29,228 bases of DNA from JAJTYI01 sp964420145 (GCA_964420145.1 CAYQRB010000010.1:1-29228); one strand, 5' to 3'. Positions 7,782 to 16,376 are shown, counted from the stretch's first letter. The notes: generated by a model from the sequence alone, not told the origin. Numbers and translations are program-made.

Positions 7782-8861
7782 ATGTCACATAAATTTTATA
7801 TAGGTGGAGGGAAAACGGCTGACTGGCCGAACCTACCTCATCATACCTTTGCTCCTGTTATGGGTCTTAATTATCGCAATGTACTCCTTTTACAGCAGAG
7901 TTCAAAAATCAGCTCTCGTTCACAGGTGGATATTTCTACTCAATTCGGACCATACAAACTTAAAGTCCCTCTTATGACAGGAGCTATGGATAGCATAAGT
8001 GGAGAAATAATGATTCGTACTCTGCATAAACTAGGAGCACTCGGTACACTCCCTCGTGCACACAAGAAAGATGATTTAGAAGAAAATCTTAAAATTTGCA
8101 AAATACTATCAACAGAAAAAGTCCCTTGTGTCTATTCTGTTGGATTAGCTAACGCACTAGAAGAATCTAAACACTACATAGATAACGGGGCAGAAGTGAT
8201 ACTCATAGATGTAGCACAAGGAGGTATGCGTAAAATTGTTACCGAAGCGACAAAAATTAAAAATAAATATCCTAAAATCTGGGTAATTGCTGGAAGTATT
8301 TGCAACTATACTGTTGCCCAAATGTATAAAGATGCTGGTATTGATATGATCAAACTCGGTGTAGGAAATGGTAGTGCCTGTGATACTAGGCAACAAGCAG
8401 GAACTGGAACACCTCAATTATCTGCAATTCTAGATTCAGCCCTAATAAAAGGTATCACCTTGATTGCTGATGGCGGGATCAAATACCCTGGAGATATAGC
8501 ACTTGCTCTCGGAGCAGGAGCGGATATCGCTATGAGTGGATCAATCTTTGCCGGGACTACAGAAACTCCAGGAAAAATCATTAACGGTATCAAAACCTAC
8601 CGTGGGCAAGCATCAGCAGAATATATGAAAGATCATGGGATAAAGAAAAACCATCGTAGTATAGAAGGGGTTAGTATGAATATCCCATACAAAGGAGATG
8701 TTAAATATGTAGTGGAGAACTTTACGGCAGGACTTAGATCTGCATTTAGTTATAGTGGGGCAAAAAACCTACACGAATTCCAAGAACGAGCTATTTTTCA
8801 ATATATCGGAGAAAATACCTATACTAGAGAAAGCCTACCACAAATATACCAACCTACATAA
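7782..8861 (+). CDS. GMP reductase / IMP dehydrogenase-family enzyme without CBS domains
   Basis: The 359-residue TIM-barrel enzyme has its catalytic Cys in GVGNGSACDTR (C200, Thr two residues later). A second conserved loop ADGGIKYPGDIA follows, with the phosphate loop GSIFAGTTETPG. The flap ends in IEGVSMNIPYKGDV (E295), with ENFTAGLRSAFSYSGAKN after it. The flap and the tail resemble GMP reductase (EGKTVxVPxKGDV, GGIRSTCTYxGA) more than classical IMP dehydrogenase, and there is no CBS pair. It would act in guanine/adenine nucleotide interconversion. NGSACDT differs from the usual PGSxCTT at two positions. A CBS-less IMP dehydrogenase is the main alternative. Confidence 0.8.
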   Translation: MSHKFYIGGGKTADWPNLPHHTFAPVMGLNYRNVLLLQQSSKISSRSQVDISTQFGPYKLKVPLMTGAMDSISGEIMIRTLHKLGALGTLPRAHKKDDLEENLKICKILSTEKVPCVYSVGLANALEESKHYIDNGAEVILIDVAQGGMRKIVTEATKIKNKYPKIWVIAGSICNYTVAQMYKDAGIDMIKLGVGNGSACDTRQQAGTGTPQLSAILDSALIKGITLIADGGIKYPGDIALALGAGADIAMSGSIFAGTTETPGKIINGIKTYRGQASAEYMKDHGIKKNHRSIEGVSMNIPYKGDVKYVVENFTAGLRSAFSYSGAKNLHEFQERAIFQYIGENTYTRESLPQIYQPT

Positions 8862-8889
8862 ATAGCGGTTGCTCTAAATAAATATTCAA

Positions 8890-8906
8890 TACTACTTGCA
8901 GTAGTA
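8890..8906. other. 7-bp stem-loop between the GMP reductase-like gene and the YtxH gene
   Basis: TACTACT and AGTAGTA flank a three-base TGC loop. A second imperfect hairpin (GGCT...AGCC) follows within 30 bases. A terminator or a processing site is possible, but no clear T-run follows, so the role is undecided. Confidence 0.3.
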
Positions 8907-8963
8907 ATGGATTTGGCTTATCATTAGCCTGATTGATTATTTTCTATTTATTAATATGTATTA

Positions 8964-9215
8964 ATGCCAAAAAGTATTAACAATATAGTCAAAAAAGTAG
9001 GGGTAGTCGCTTCTGCAGTTGGAGCAGGAGTACTTGCAGGACTTATGCTTGCACCAAAATCTGGAAAAGAGACACGAAAAGATATCAAAGATAAACTTGA
9101 TGAAACCAAAGACAGTATTGAAGATAAAGCCAGCAAAATGAAAGATGACCTCAAAGATAAAAGCAAATCTGTTAAAAAAGACTTTCAAGAGAAGGTAGAT
9201 AGTTTGAAAAAGTAA
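8964..9215 (+). CDS. YtxH-domain small membrane protein
   Basis: The 83-residue protein has an N-terminal hydrophobic segment (VASAVGAGVLAGLMLAP) followed directly by KSGKETRKDIKD, the hallmark of YtxH (general stress protein) domains. The rest is a highly charged, helical and probably coiled-coil tail built of repeated Asp/Lys/Glu segments. Proteins of this class are membrane-anchored and of unknown biochemical function. The gene stands between the GMP reductase-like enzyme and a DUF457-like protein in the same orientation. No Shine-Dalgarno is visible. Confidence 0.78.
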   Translation: MPKSINNIVKKVGVVASAVGAGVLAGLMLAPKSGKETRKDIKDKLDETKDSIEDKASKMKDDLKDKSKSVKKDFQEKVDSLKK

Positions 9216-9251
9216 AGTTAGCTGACTGCAAGTTTTCATAAAAATCTCATT

Positions 9252-9749
9252 ATGACATTTCTCTCTCATACATTTAGCGGAATCGCTGTTGGTACGATAA
9301 CAAGCCAAATTACCGGAATAGATCACCGGATAACTATCCCTGTTTGTATAATGTTTTCTATTACTCCAGATTTAAGTATCCTCTGGAGAAAAATCACAGA
9401 ACACCATAGGGACTTTACACACTATCCATTTTTCTGGCTAGTAATGGTAATAGCAGTTTTTATAACCGAATATTTTCTGCAATCCACCACTTTTGTTTTT
9501 ACCCTATCTCTACTTATGTCATCTGCGACACATCTAATTTTAGATACTTTTGGGATTGGACTTGGGGTTCATTGGCTGGCTCCTTTTAGTTATCGTGAGT
9601 TTTCTTTCACAAATTTGGATAAACCTGGATTAAACAGGACAAGTAAAGAAAAAGCTGTTTCATTTTTTAAATCAAGGCATATTTTATACGAGCTTGGTAC
9701 GATTTCAATCGCCGTTTCCGTGATTTTAGGATTGTTGGTGTTTGCCTAG
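9252..9749 (+). CDS. DUF457/YdjM-like membrane-bound putative metal-dependent hydrolase
   Basis: The 165-residue protein has about four hydrophobic segments and the conserved His/Asp pattern of the family. These are an N-terminal SHTFSGIAVG, ITPDLS, EHHRDFTHYPFF, and SSATHLILDTFG followed by HWLAPFSYREFSF. The His and Asp residues probably bind metal. The substrate of this family is not established. Its last 83 bases overlap, tail to tail, the end of the large surface-protein gene on the other strand. The convergent genes therefore share DNA encoding the hydrophobic tail of this protein and the cytoplasmic basic tail of the other. Confidence 0.75.
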   Translation: MTFLSHTFSGIAVGTITSQITGIDHRITIPVCIMFSITPDLSILWRKITEHHRDFTHYPFFWLVMVIAVFITEYFLQSTTFVFTLSLLMSSATHLILDTFGIGLGVHWLAPFSYREFSFTNLDKPGLNRTSKEKAVSFFKSRHILYELGTISIAVSVILGLLVFA

Positions 9750-12546
9750 TAACTAAACCAAGCACTATCAGCAAACTCATCCCCACCAACGGTGGATAGA
9801 TCAATGGATTACCTGTTTCCTCCAACTCACGACCTATACCCAAAATGTATTGTTGTGTAGAGATTGTGTCACTTCCAGGATAATACGCACTCACTGTAAG
9901 TGTGTGATGACCGACAGGTACTTCGTCTGTAAATGTACACGACCAATTCCCATCATCATCAGCTTGTGTGGTGCAGGTTATGGGATCTGACTGTATAGTC
10001 AAAGTTACATGTGCGTTAGGGGAAGTGGTTCCTGAGAATGTCAGATTCTTTCCGTTTTGGTAACGGTAGGTATAGATTCCGTCTACTACTTCAACCTCGC
10101 CTATTTTATCCAGCTCTATGAATGCGGGTGGGGTGACTGGTGTTGTTGTGGGTGTGGTTATGGGTGTGGGTGTTGACGAAGGAACGTCGGCGTGTGTCAG
10201 CGTTATTGAGTCAAGCTGAATAAGCTGTGTGCCATCGGAAATAAAATAAGCTCTGAATAGAAATTGGCCACCTCCGGTTGGGAAACTTGAGATATTTGAA
10301 TTTACCTCACTCGCTGTATTTGCTTCCACATATCCAGATGCTGTTGTATTCCATCCGGAGTCATACCAGTACCAAGTAGTACCTGCATCGTTTGATATTT
10401 GATACTTTATCTCCCCGCCGTTTTTTGTGGCGGTTTCTGAGAAGCCGGTGAAATGTGTGAACACCATCGGGGAGAAGGGTTGGATAGTCGGAATGTCAGC
10501 GTCGTAAACATTAGCTTCTGAACCAAGACTAGTGGGCGGTTCGGGGGATGCGTACTTACGCACCCTGACATTGCTGAATTGAATGGCATCTTGATGTGGA
10601 ATTACTAGAGCAATAGTTCCCGCAGTATGAGCTGTGTCGGTTCCCGAAACAACAGGGTTCGTCATGTCGTTAATATACGAGGAGAGGGTACTCCCATTCG
10701 CCACAACTCTAAAGTCGTACCAAAGACCGGGACCGCTGGGATAAGAAACGGGGGTGCTAAATATATTTGTTTCAACTCCATTTACATATTTGTAAAAGTT
10801 AAACTGATCGGAGAAGGTACGTAAGTAGGTCGAATATCTATTGCTGTTCACGGCGGTGTATATTGCACTTGGATTGGAATCTCTTAAAAACAAAGCAATG
10901 CCTCTGCTCTCATGCACAAGATTTGCCCTAACATCGAGCACAAAGTCATCTATATTCAATCCTGTCGCATAAATATGGGAGTAAAAAGTGTTTTGAGCGT
11001 TCGACCCTATTAGAGAGGGTTCCATTGAGACACTCTCTCTTCTTATGAAAACCGGATGATAGTCATTATCGTTTTCTTTTGTTGTTAACACCCCTACTAT
11101 CTCGCCAGATTGCAACCTCAAAAGATTAAATCTGTGTGCGTCGCCCCAAGGATATGCAAGCTCTCTTGGACTCCACGTTACACCACCGTCGTCAGATTGT
11201 CTTATGTACACCTGACGATCAACACCGCTTTGACCAACAGCAAACGCAACCAGCAAGCTATTTTCTCCAATAACGAGCAAGTTTGGATCAATATTTCCAC
11301 CATGTCCGCTGGCCTGAACGTCAATGGTAGTTAATCCACTCCATGAATTCCCTCCATCCGTTGATTTAACGAGCTTTACGGAACCATTGCTATCATCTGT
11401 AAAACTTACGAACATATCGCCATTTGCCATTTGAACGACCGAGGGATCGTATTCGGAAGATCCTTGATTTGAAATGGTCACTTTTGAACCCCAAGATTCC
11501 CCATTATCCGTACTCCTTATCCCTTTTATGTCATTGCCTTCATAAAAAGCAACAAAGAGGTCGCCATTATTCAACTGCACAATTGACGGATGATTATCTA
11601 TTGCTGGCGATCCAGTGTTGATGGTTGTCGCTGTCCCCCAAGTTACGCCATTGTCTGTGGATGTCTTTAAGTTTGTATACCTGCCATCACCATACACTAC
11701 TAGGAGTGTTCCATCGTCTAACTGCACAAAACTACCTTCAATTATTCCCCAATTATCGGTTCCGATCGCGATTGTCGTTTTATCTCCCCAAGTCGCCCCT
11801 CCATCAGTCGATCTGACTAACTTATAATTAAATTTATCCCCATCTTCGTCCGTACTAAAACCAACGATAATGTCTCCATTTAGAAGTTGAAATAGTATGG
11901 GGTGAGAATACCTTGCTGATCCATTTGTGACAATGGATGTTAGGCTCCAGGTGGGTAGATGGGACGCTATTTCCCAAGTACCTGAAACAACTGTCCATTT
12001 ATCTAAATCTTGAGAAAAATCATCGAAAAAGACAAAGGTGTCGTCTCCATTGTTTGCGTTATTTGCCCCACTATTCCCGTAGTACGCATAAATCATCTTC
12101 TCTGACGAGGCTTCGATGGCTGGTACTTTGACCCAGAACGTTGCTTCGGTTTCATCTACTTTTGTCTCAAGCCAATGTGGTAAAAGTGTTTGTCCGTCTG
12201 AGTCGGTAAATCGAATATCGTCGAAATCTGCCTGCATGCTGGAGTTATAATCAATATCTACTTTTACTTGATAGTCTGTTAATGTGTCAGGGTTGTCTGT
12301 ATTGTCAATTGTTATGTCTTTGCGATACGACCAACTTGTACTGTACCAGTTATCAGTTTCTTTTAGTTGCGCCTGTCCTGACAGAATCTCAATTTTCGAG
12401 GAGTCAAACGAATAGTCTGACGAGTTTGTGAAATCCCAAATCCCCATTGTTGCCGCAAAGGCAGATTTTATAAATTGAGGAAAATCTTTATAACCAAATA
12501 GAAAAAGCCCACTAAGAGTTAGAGTAGTAATGAGAAAAAGTGTCAA
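9667..12546 (-). CDS. large cell-surface Asp-box (sialidase-like) protein with DUF2341 domain and C-terminal anchor
   Basis: The 959 residues (from a TTG at 12546) contain, in order: a signal-peptide core ending near SAFA (residue 31); a DUF2341 domain (about 70-175; SYRKDITIDN, HWLE, ATFWVKVP, IYAYYGN, FFDDFS); and five Asp-boxes (S-x-D-x-G-x-S/T-W near 246, 296, 345, 395 and 451) forming a sialidase-type beta-propeller. A jelly-roll region (about 515-665), another Asp-box-like motif (718-725), a Thr/Pro linker (790-807) and an Ig-like domain with Cys858 and Cys870 follow. The tail is LEETG (908-912), a hydrophobic stretch and a basic end, like a sortase signal. True sialidase activity is unproven; no clear catalytic RIP motif was recognised. 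The frame stays open upstream to 12660 without ATG, GTG or TTG, so the start is doubtful. Confidence 0.8.
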   Translation of the reverse strand: MTLFLITTLTLSGLFLFGYKDFPQFIKSAFAATMGIWDFTNSSDYSFDSSKIEILSGQAQLKETDNWYSTSWSYRKDITIDNTDNPDTLTDYQVKVDIDYNSSMQADFDDIRFTDSDGQTLLPHWLETKVDETEATFWVKVPAIEASSEKMIYAYYGNSGANNANNGDDTFVFFDDFSQDLDKWTVVSGTWEIASHLPTWSLTSIVTNGSARYSHPILFQLLNGDIIVGFSTDEDGDKFNYKLVRSTDGGATWGDKTTIAIGTDNWGIIEGSFVQLDDGTLLVVYGDGRYTNLKTSTDNGVTWGTATTINTGSPAIDNHPSIVQLNNGDLFVAFYEGNDIKGIRSTDNGESWGSKVTISNQGSSEYDPSVVQMANGDMFVSFTDDSNGSVKLVKSTDGGNSWSGLTTIDVQASGHGGNIDPNLLVIGENSLLVAFAVGQSGVDRQVYIRQSDDGGVTWSPRELAYPWGDAHRFNLLRLQSGEIVGVLTTKENDNDYHPVFIRRESVSMEPSLIGSNAQNTFYSHIYATGLNIDDFVLDVRANLVHESRGIALFLRDSNPSAIYTAVNSNRYSTYLRTFSDQFNFYKYVNGVETNIFSTPVSYPSGPGLWYDFRVVANGSTLSSYINDMTNPVVSGTDTAHTAGTIALVIPHQDAIQFSNVRVRKYASPEPPTSLGSEANVYDADIPTIQPFSPMVFTHFTGFSETATKNGGEIKYQISNDAGTTWYWYDSGWNTTASGYVEANTASEVNSNISSFPTGGGQFLFRAYFISDGTQLIQLDSITLTHADVPSSTPTPITTPTTTPVTPPAFIELDKIGEVEVVDGIYTYRYQNGKNLTFSGTTSPNAHVTLTIQSDPITCTTQADDDGNWSCTFTDEVPVGHHTLTVSAYYPGSDTISTQQYILGIGRELEETGNPLIYPPLVGMSLLIVLGLVTRQTPTILKSRKRRLKSYQARIKYALI

Positions 12547-12577
12547 TCTTAAAAACTTGTACTTCCCTACTTTGTAA

Positions 12578-12593
12578 CACCTTGCAGAAGGTG
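12578..12593. repeat. 6-bp hairpin in the 5' region of the surface-protein gene
   Basis: CACCTT and AAGGTG flank a four-base loop. It lies between the C-tract and the TTG start, in a segment markedly more G+C-rich than its surroundings. No T-run follows. Confidence 0.4.
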
Positions 12594-12599
12594 CCGAAT

Positions 12600-12607
12600 G
12601 GGGGGGG
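12600..12607 (-). repeat. homopolymeric tract of eight C (minus strand) upstream of the surface-protein reading frame
   Basis: Eight C in a row on the coding strand of an AT-rich genome. An ATG at 12644 opens a frame that enters the tract. With eight C it runs into a stop (TAG) about 34 bases after the tract; with nine C it would join the surface-protein frame. This is the arrangement of a slipped-strand contingency tract, or of a homopolymer sequencing error. Confidence 0.5.
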
Positions 12608-12657
12608 ATACAGTAAATCGCTTCACGGATGGGTTTGCAGGCATTTTTTATAACTAA

Positions 12658-12732
12658 AATTTAAGATAGCGACCGAGATGTATTTGCTAAAGAGTAGCAG
12701 ATTTTCTAGTCACTGTAAACATATCTTAAATT
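12658..12732 (-). other. 11-bp inverted repeat spanning the end of the kinase gene and the surface-protein leader
   Basis: AATTTAAGATA and its exact complement TATCTTAAATT are 53 bases apart. They enclose the histidine kinase stop codon and an inner hairpin (TGCTA and TAGCA, 12685-12699). The distal arm overlaps a possible -10 (TATCTT, 12668-12663) that would serve the ATG at 12644. It may be a termination or processing structure between the two genes. No T-run supports a standard terminator. Confidence 0.35.
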
Positions 12733-13840
12733 CAGTCCCTTTGCCTACTTCGCTTTTGCAGGTTATCTCTCCTCCATGTCGTTCTATTATTTCTTTAGTT
12801 ACTGCCAAACCCAGTCCGCTACCTCCAAATTTCCTGGATCTGGACTTATCCAGTCTATAAAATCTGTTAAAAATCTTCTCGCATTGGTCTTTGGGTATTC
12901 CTTTGCCATCATCTTTGAAAGACACATATATTTTTTCGTCTTTTTCTAGCACCTTTATCCCCAACTTTGTCCCTCCCGAATACTTCACACTATTTTCGAT
13001 TATATTCTGAAACGATCTAATCAAGAGTGTTTCATTCCCTTTAATTTTTATTTTTTCCGGACAATTAATTTTAATTTCAAAACCGTTCCCGTTTAAAAGA
13101 GGCTTGACCAGGCTTATTGATTCAGTTAGCAATGTGTTCAAATTGATCTCTTGCATTGTCATTTCGGTTTCAATTAAAGAAAAGAGCAATAAATCCTCAG
13201 TTAATTTATTCATGAACGCAACAGAATTTTTGCATTCTTGTAGTAAATTATTTAACTCTTTCTTTGAAATATCTTTTTCATCCAAAGCCAGTTCTAAATT
13301 TGCCTGTATAACAGCAAGCGGGGTTTTGATCTCATGCGAAGCATTTTCAACAAACTCTTTTTGTGACCGGAAGGAATTCGCTACCCGAAGAGACAAACTG
13401 TTAAATTGTTTGATCAGTGATGATATCTCATCTCCATTATCCTGAAATGGAATAGGCGTATGCAGATTCTCGGCATTTTTACCTTTCATCTCTCTATCCA
13501 GTTCCTCCAACGGTTTCAACATCCGATATGCGATCAAATATCCTCCCAAAAAACTTATTAATGTAAGTGGAATTACCGAAACTACCGAAATTATTCTAAT
13601 GTTTTCCAGATCTTTACGCCTCGACCGTCTGATTAACTCCAACTCTTCTTCTGTAACATCATCCATCATTGGTGGGCGTTCAGGAATAAATAATGGTCTT
13701 AATGGTCTACTCTCAAGCATATATTTTGTCAGTGAGATATTCATGACCAATACAAAGAAAAAGCTGAAAAGCAACAATATGGCCGAGTACCATATTGTCA
13801 TCTTAAATTTTAGAGATTTTGTAAATTTAATATCATTCAT
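12710..13840 (-). CDS. sensor histidine kinase
   Basis: The 376-residue protein has two membrane helices (about 15-36 and 82-105) around a short extracytoplasmic loop of about 45 residues, too small for a large ligand domain. A HAMP-like segment (106-158) follows. The HisKA domain has the phosphoacceptor in ENASHEIKTPLAV (H169). The ATPase domain has an N-box with N279 and N283, a G1 box DDGKGIP (310-316) and a G2 box GGSGLGLA (339-346). The gene overlaps the permease gene by 8 bases and would phosphorylate the response regulator at 16437-17102. The small sensor loop and coupling to an ABC transporter recall modules in which the transporter itself takes part in sensing. Confidence 0.93.
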   Translation of the reverse strand: MNDIKFTKSLKFKMTIWYSAILLLFSFFFVLVMNISLTKYMLESRPLRPLFIPERPPMMDDVTEEELELIRRSRRKDLENIRIISVVSVIPLTLISFLGGYLIAYRMLKPLEELDREMKGKNAENLHTPIPFQDNGDEISSLIKQFNSLSLRVANSFRSQKEFVENASHEIKTPLAVIQANLELALDEKDISKKELNNLLQECKNSVAFMNKLTEDLLLFSLIETEMTMQEINLNTLLTESISLVKPLLNGNGFEIKINCPEKIKIKGNETLLIRSFQNIIENSVKYSGGTKLGIKVLEKDEKIYVSFKDDGKGIPKDQCEKIFNRFYRLDKSRSRKFGGSGLGLAVTKEIIERHGGEITCKSEVGKGTEFKICLQ

Positions 13841-15677
13841 TTTTTATTGCCTCCACCGGACTTATTTGAGATGCATTCCTTGATGGAATAATCGACACAA
13901 CTAAAGAAATAACAAAAAGTAGTAACGAGTATGTCATCACTGATATCCAGTTGATATTGGTAAATATGCTTCCATCAACTGTATTTGTCACATTCACAGT
14001 TTGCACCACGGTTTCACTCATAAAAGAATTAAACCATACAGAAATAGCTCCGGACAAGATAAAGTTTAGACCGACTCCCAAGACTAATCCTATCAGATAA
14101 CCTATCACCACATACAGGAGAGATTGGAAAATAAACATCACCATGACGTCTTTCTTTCTCATTCCGATAGCTCTAAAAATTCCTATTTCTCCGGTGCTTT
14201 CTGAAACCAACTTTCCCATAGTTAATATAACGATTGCTGAAACCAGAACAACAAAACTAATTAAAAATACATTAGACACTTTTTCTAAAGTGCTTTCTAG
14301 ATTTTCGAATACATCCAGATTACCTAAATCCTGATATGAGTATCCTGCTTTGTTAAGCGCCTTAACGACTTCTGATCTCTCTGTAATGCTAGTAAGTAAT
14401 ACATTCATACTGTCCGAATAATGAGTCGCAGTAGAATATATATCCACGTCATCTAATGTTCCAACCACGCTGTTGCCATCAAGTTCTATCACCAGTCCCG
14501 GGATTGAGATTGCAGAGAACGAAACCTCATCAGCTGGCATATCGCCTCCTCCATCGGGACCGCCAAAATCTCCTCCTGGATTTCCCATTCTCTCTTCAAA
14601 CCTACCGCCAATTTGTGATATAAATCCGCCAAACCCACCGGAACTTAACTCTTCTCCATCATAAGTAATTCCGATAAAGTCCGCATTTAAAACGCTTGTT
14701 GGGATTTCTTCTACTATTCTAGCAGTGATTTCATTGTTAATGTAAGTACTCATAAGTACATCTGCAAAGCCTTCCGGGATATAATTTCTGTTTGAATTCT
14801 CATTTTCATCAATTCCTGCAATTACAAAGGTATAAGTAACCGGTGTTGAAATCTTTTCATAATCCCAATACTCTAATATCTTCGTTTTCCTTTCTTCAAT
14901 TTCAGCATTGTATTCATCATCGGTCAGTTTGGTAGCGGTTATGCCACTACTACTTCTCGATACAGTATAACCTTGAATATCCTCCAAACCACCAAAAGCA
15001 ATAGTGAACTCTTTCCCTAGCAAATCATCTTTTATGTACTCGATTGCCTCTTGCTTTTCGATAGAGAAGCGGTTCATACCCATTCCAGGCTGTGGAGGTT
15101 CGGCTCCTTGTTCCCCTCTCCCGGGTGGACTTACGGAAATCGTTGTCCCGTTGCTCCAATCTTCATAAGTGTAGGTAAAAGAGTTGGCACTTAAAACGAT
15201 AGGAATTGCCTCCCCTTCGGTATAGGTGAAATCTTCTGTTGTATAGAGAGCAGCTGAATTTTGATCGAGTGTAGCAAGATTATCAAGTGTAACTGTTTTG
15301 TCGGTAAAAAGATCTGAAGTTTCAACATTCCTTATGGGAATAGTGGTTTGTAGTGAAGCGCTTTCTACCCCGTCAATACTTTCCACATTGGCAATGTCGT
15401 TTTCTGAGAACATGTTTTGCTCAAAACTCGATTGATTATTAAAAAAAGAGGCAGGATTAAACTCTTCTTGTTCTGTTTGTACAGTCAGCAGAGTGTATTG
15501 ATCTGAAATTGTACTAAAGACTCCACTTCCCAAGGCACTCTGGATGTTTTTTACCTGACTGGATATGATTACGCTCAAAGTAATTAACACTACGACCGGA
15601 ATTATCAGAAACAGTGCTTTTTTAGGTCTTGTTTTTAATTTCTTGGTATTTAAATCAACAATATTTGCTATTTTCAT
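13833..15677 (-). CDS. ABC transporter permease, FtsX/MacB type
   Basis: The 614-residue protein has MacB-like topology: one N-terminal helix (about 21-42), a very large extracytoplasmic domain, and three C-terminal helices (about 466-487, 514-537 and 577-598). Between the last helices lie the FtsX-type GEIGIFRAIGMRKKDV coupling segment and a SPVEAIKNE tail. The extracytoplasmic domain carries two Gly/Pro-rich low-complexity stretches (PGRGEQGAEPPQPGMGM and a GGRFEERMGNPGGDFGG stretch), probably flexible loops. Such permeases drive mechanical work across the envelope (export, lipoprotein or peptide handling). No MacA-like partner is nearby. The gene starts 18 bases after the ATPase gene and overlaps the kinase start. 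Confidence 0.88.
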   Translation of the reverse strand: MKIANIVDLNTKKLKTRPKKALFLIIPVVVLITLSVIISSQVKNIQSALGSGVFSTISDQYTLLTVQTEQEEFNPASFFNNQSSFEQNMFSENDIANVESIDGVESASLQTTIPIRNVETSDLFTDKTVTLDNLATLDQNSAALYTTEDFTYTEGEAIPIVLSANSFTYTYEDWSNGTTISVSPPGRGEQGAEPPQPGMGMNRFSIEKQEAIEYIKDDLLGKEFTIAFGGLEDIQGYTVSRSSSGITATKLTDDEYNAEIEERKTKILEYWDYEKISTPVTYTFVIAGIDENENSNRNYIPEGFADVLMSTYINNEITARIVEEIPTSVLNADFIGITYDGEELSSGGFGGFISQIGGRFEERMGNPGGDFGGPDGGGDMPADEVSFSAISIPGLVIELDGNSVVGTLDDVDIYSTATHYSDSMNVLLTSITERSEVVKALNKAGYSYQDLGNLDVFENLESTLEKVSNVFLISFVVLVSAIVILTMGKLVSESTGEIGIFRAIGMRKKDVMVMFIFQSLLYVVIGYLIGLVLGVGLNFILSGAISVWFNSFMSETVVQTVNVTNTVDGSIFTNINWISVMTYSLLLFVISLVVSIIPSRNASQISPVEAIKNE

Positions 15678-15695
15678 ATTTAGTAGATAATTAAA

Positions 15696-16376
15696 TTAAA
15701 AATCTTTACTAACAACTCCGTTTTCGAGTTTTATTATTCTTGTGAATCTCTTTGCTATGTTTTCATCATGTGTGATCATGACAACGCTCATGCCTTTTTC
15801 GTGAGAAAGTGATTCCAGAATTTCAACTATTAATTCAGAATTCTTTTTATCCAGTTTTCCGGTAGGTTCATCCGCAAAAATAATCTTGGGATCATTGGCA
15901 AGCGCTCTCACAACTGCAATTCTTTGTTGCTCACCTCCTGATAATTGCGAAGGTAAATGATTGGATCTGTTAACCATGCCTATTTTCCCCAGTAAATAAT
16001 CAGCTTTCGCTTCTGCTTTGCGCTTAGGTGTGCCCAGTATCATCATAGAAACCATGACGTTTTCTTTTGCTGTTAAAAACGATTGCAGATTTATCATTTG
16101 AAAGATAAATCCCATTCTTTTATTTCGGAAATCAGAGATTTCCTGATCATTCATATTCTTTATGCTCTGACCGCTAATTATTACATCACCTTTCGTCATT
16201 GAGTCTAACCCTCCTGCAAGTTGCAATAGGGTAGTTTTTCCTGAACCTGACGGTCCAAGTATGGCGAGATCTTCTCCTTCTCTGAGCTTGAATGAGACAT
16301 TATCGAGCGCGATTACCTCGACAGCTCCGTCTTTATATTTTTTGGTAAGATTTTTTACTTCTAAAATGTTTTGCAT
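15696..16376 (-). CDS. ABC transporter ATP-binding protein, LolD/MacB type
   Basis: The 226-residue ATPase has a Walker A GPSGSGKTT (41-49), Q-loop Q93, signature LSGGEQQR (145-152), Walker B IIFADEP (165-171) and switch His203 in ITHDEN. Length and motif spacing are those of the LolD/MacB group, which pairs with FtsX-type permeases, here encoded next. It is the first gene after an 18-bp operator-like repeat (16419-16436) and a TATAAT at 16396-16391, 14 bases before the ATG. It therefore probably has its own regulated promoter within the cluster. Confidence 0.95.
   Translation of the reverse strand: MQNILEVKNLTKKYKDGAVEVIALDNVSFKLREGEDLAILGPSGSGKTTLLQLAGGLDSMTKGDVIISGQSIKNMNDQEISDFRNKRMGFIFQMINLQSFLTAKENVMVSMMILGTPKRKAEAKADYLLGKIGMVNRSNHLPSQLSGGEQQRIAVVRALANDPKIIFADEPTGKLDKKNSELIVEILESLSHEKGMSVVMITHDENIAKRFTRIIKLENGVVSKDF

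Noticed and set aside
8961..9326. 121-codon minus-strand frame opposite the YtxH gene
   Set aside because: The plus frame has clear YtxH and DUF457 motifs; the minus frame is a mirror of their biased codons.
10447..10463. Third GTGAA...GTGAA direct repeat resembling the operator
   Set aside because: The half-sites are 9 rather than 11 bases apart and lie inside the coding sequence of the surface protein; taken as chance.
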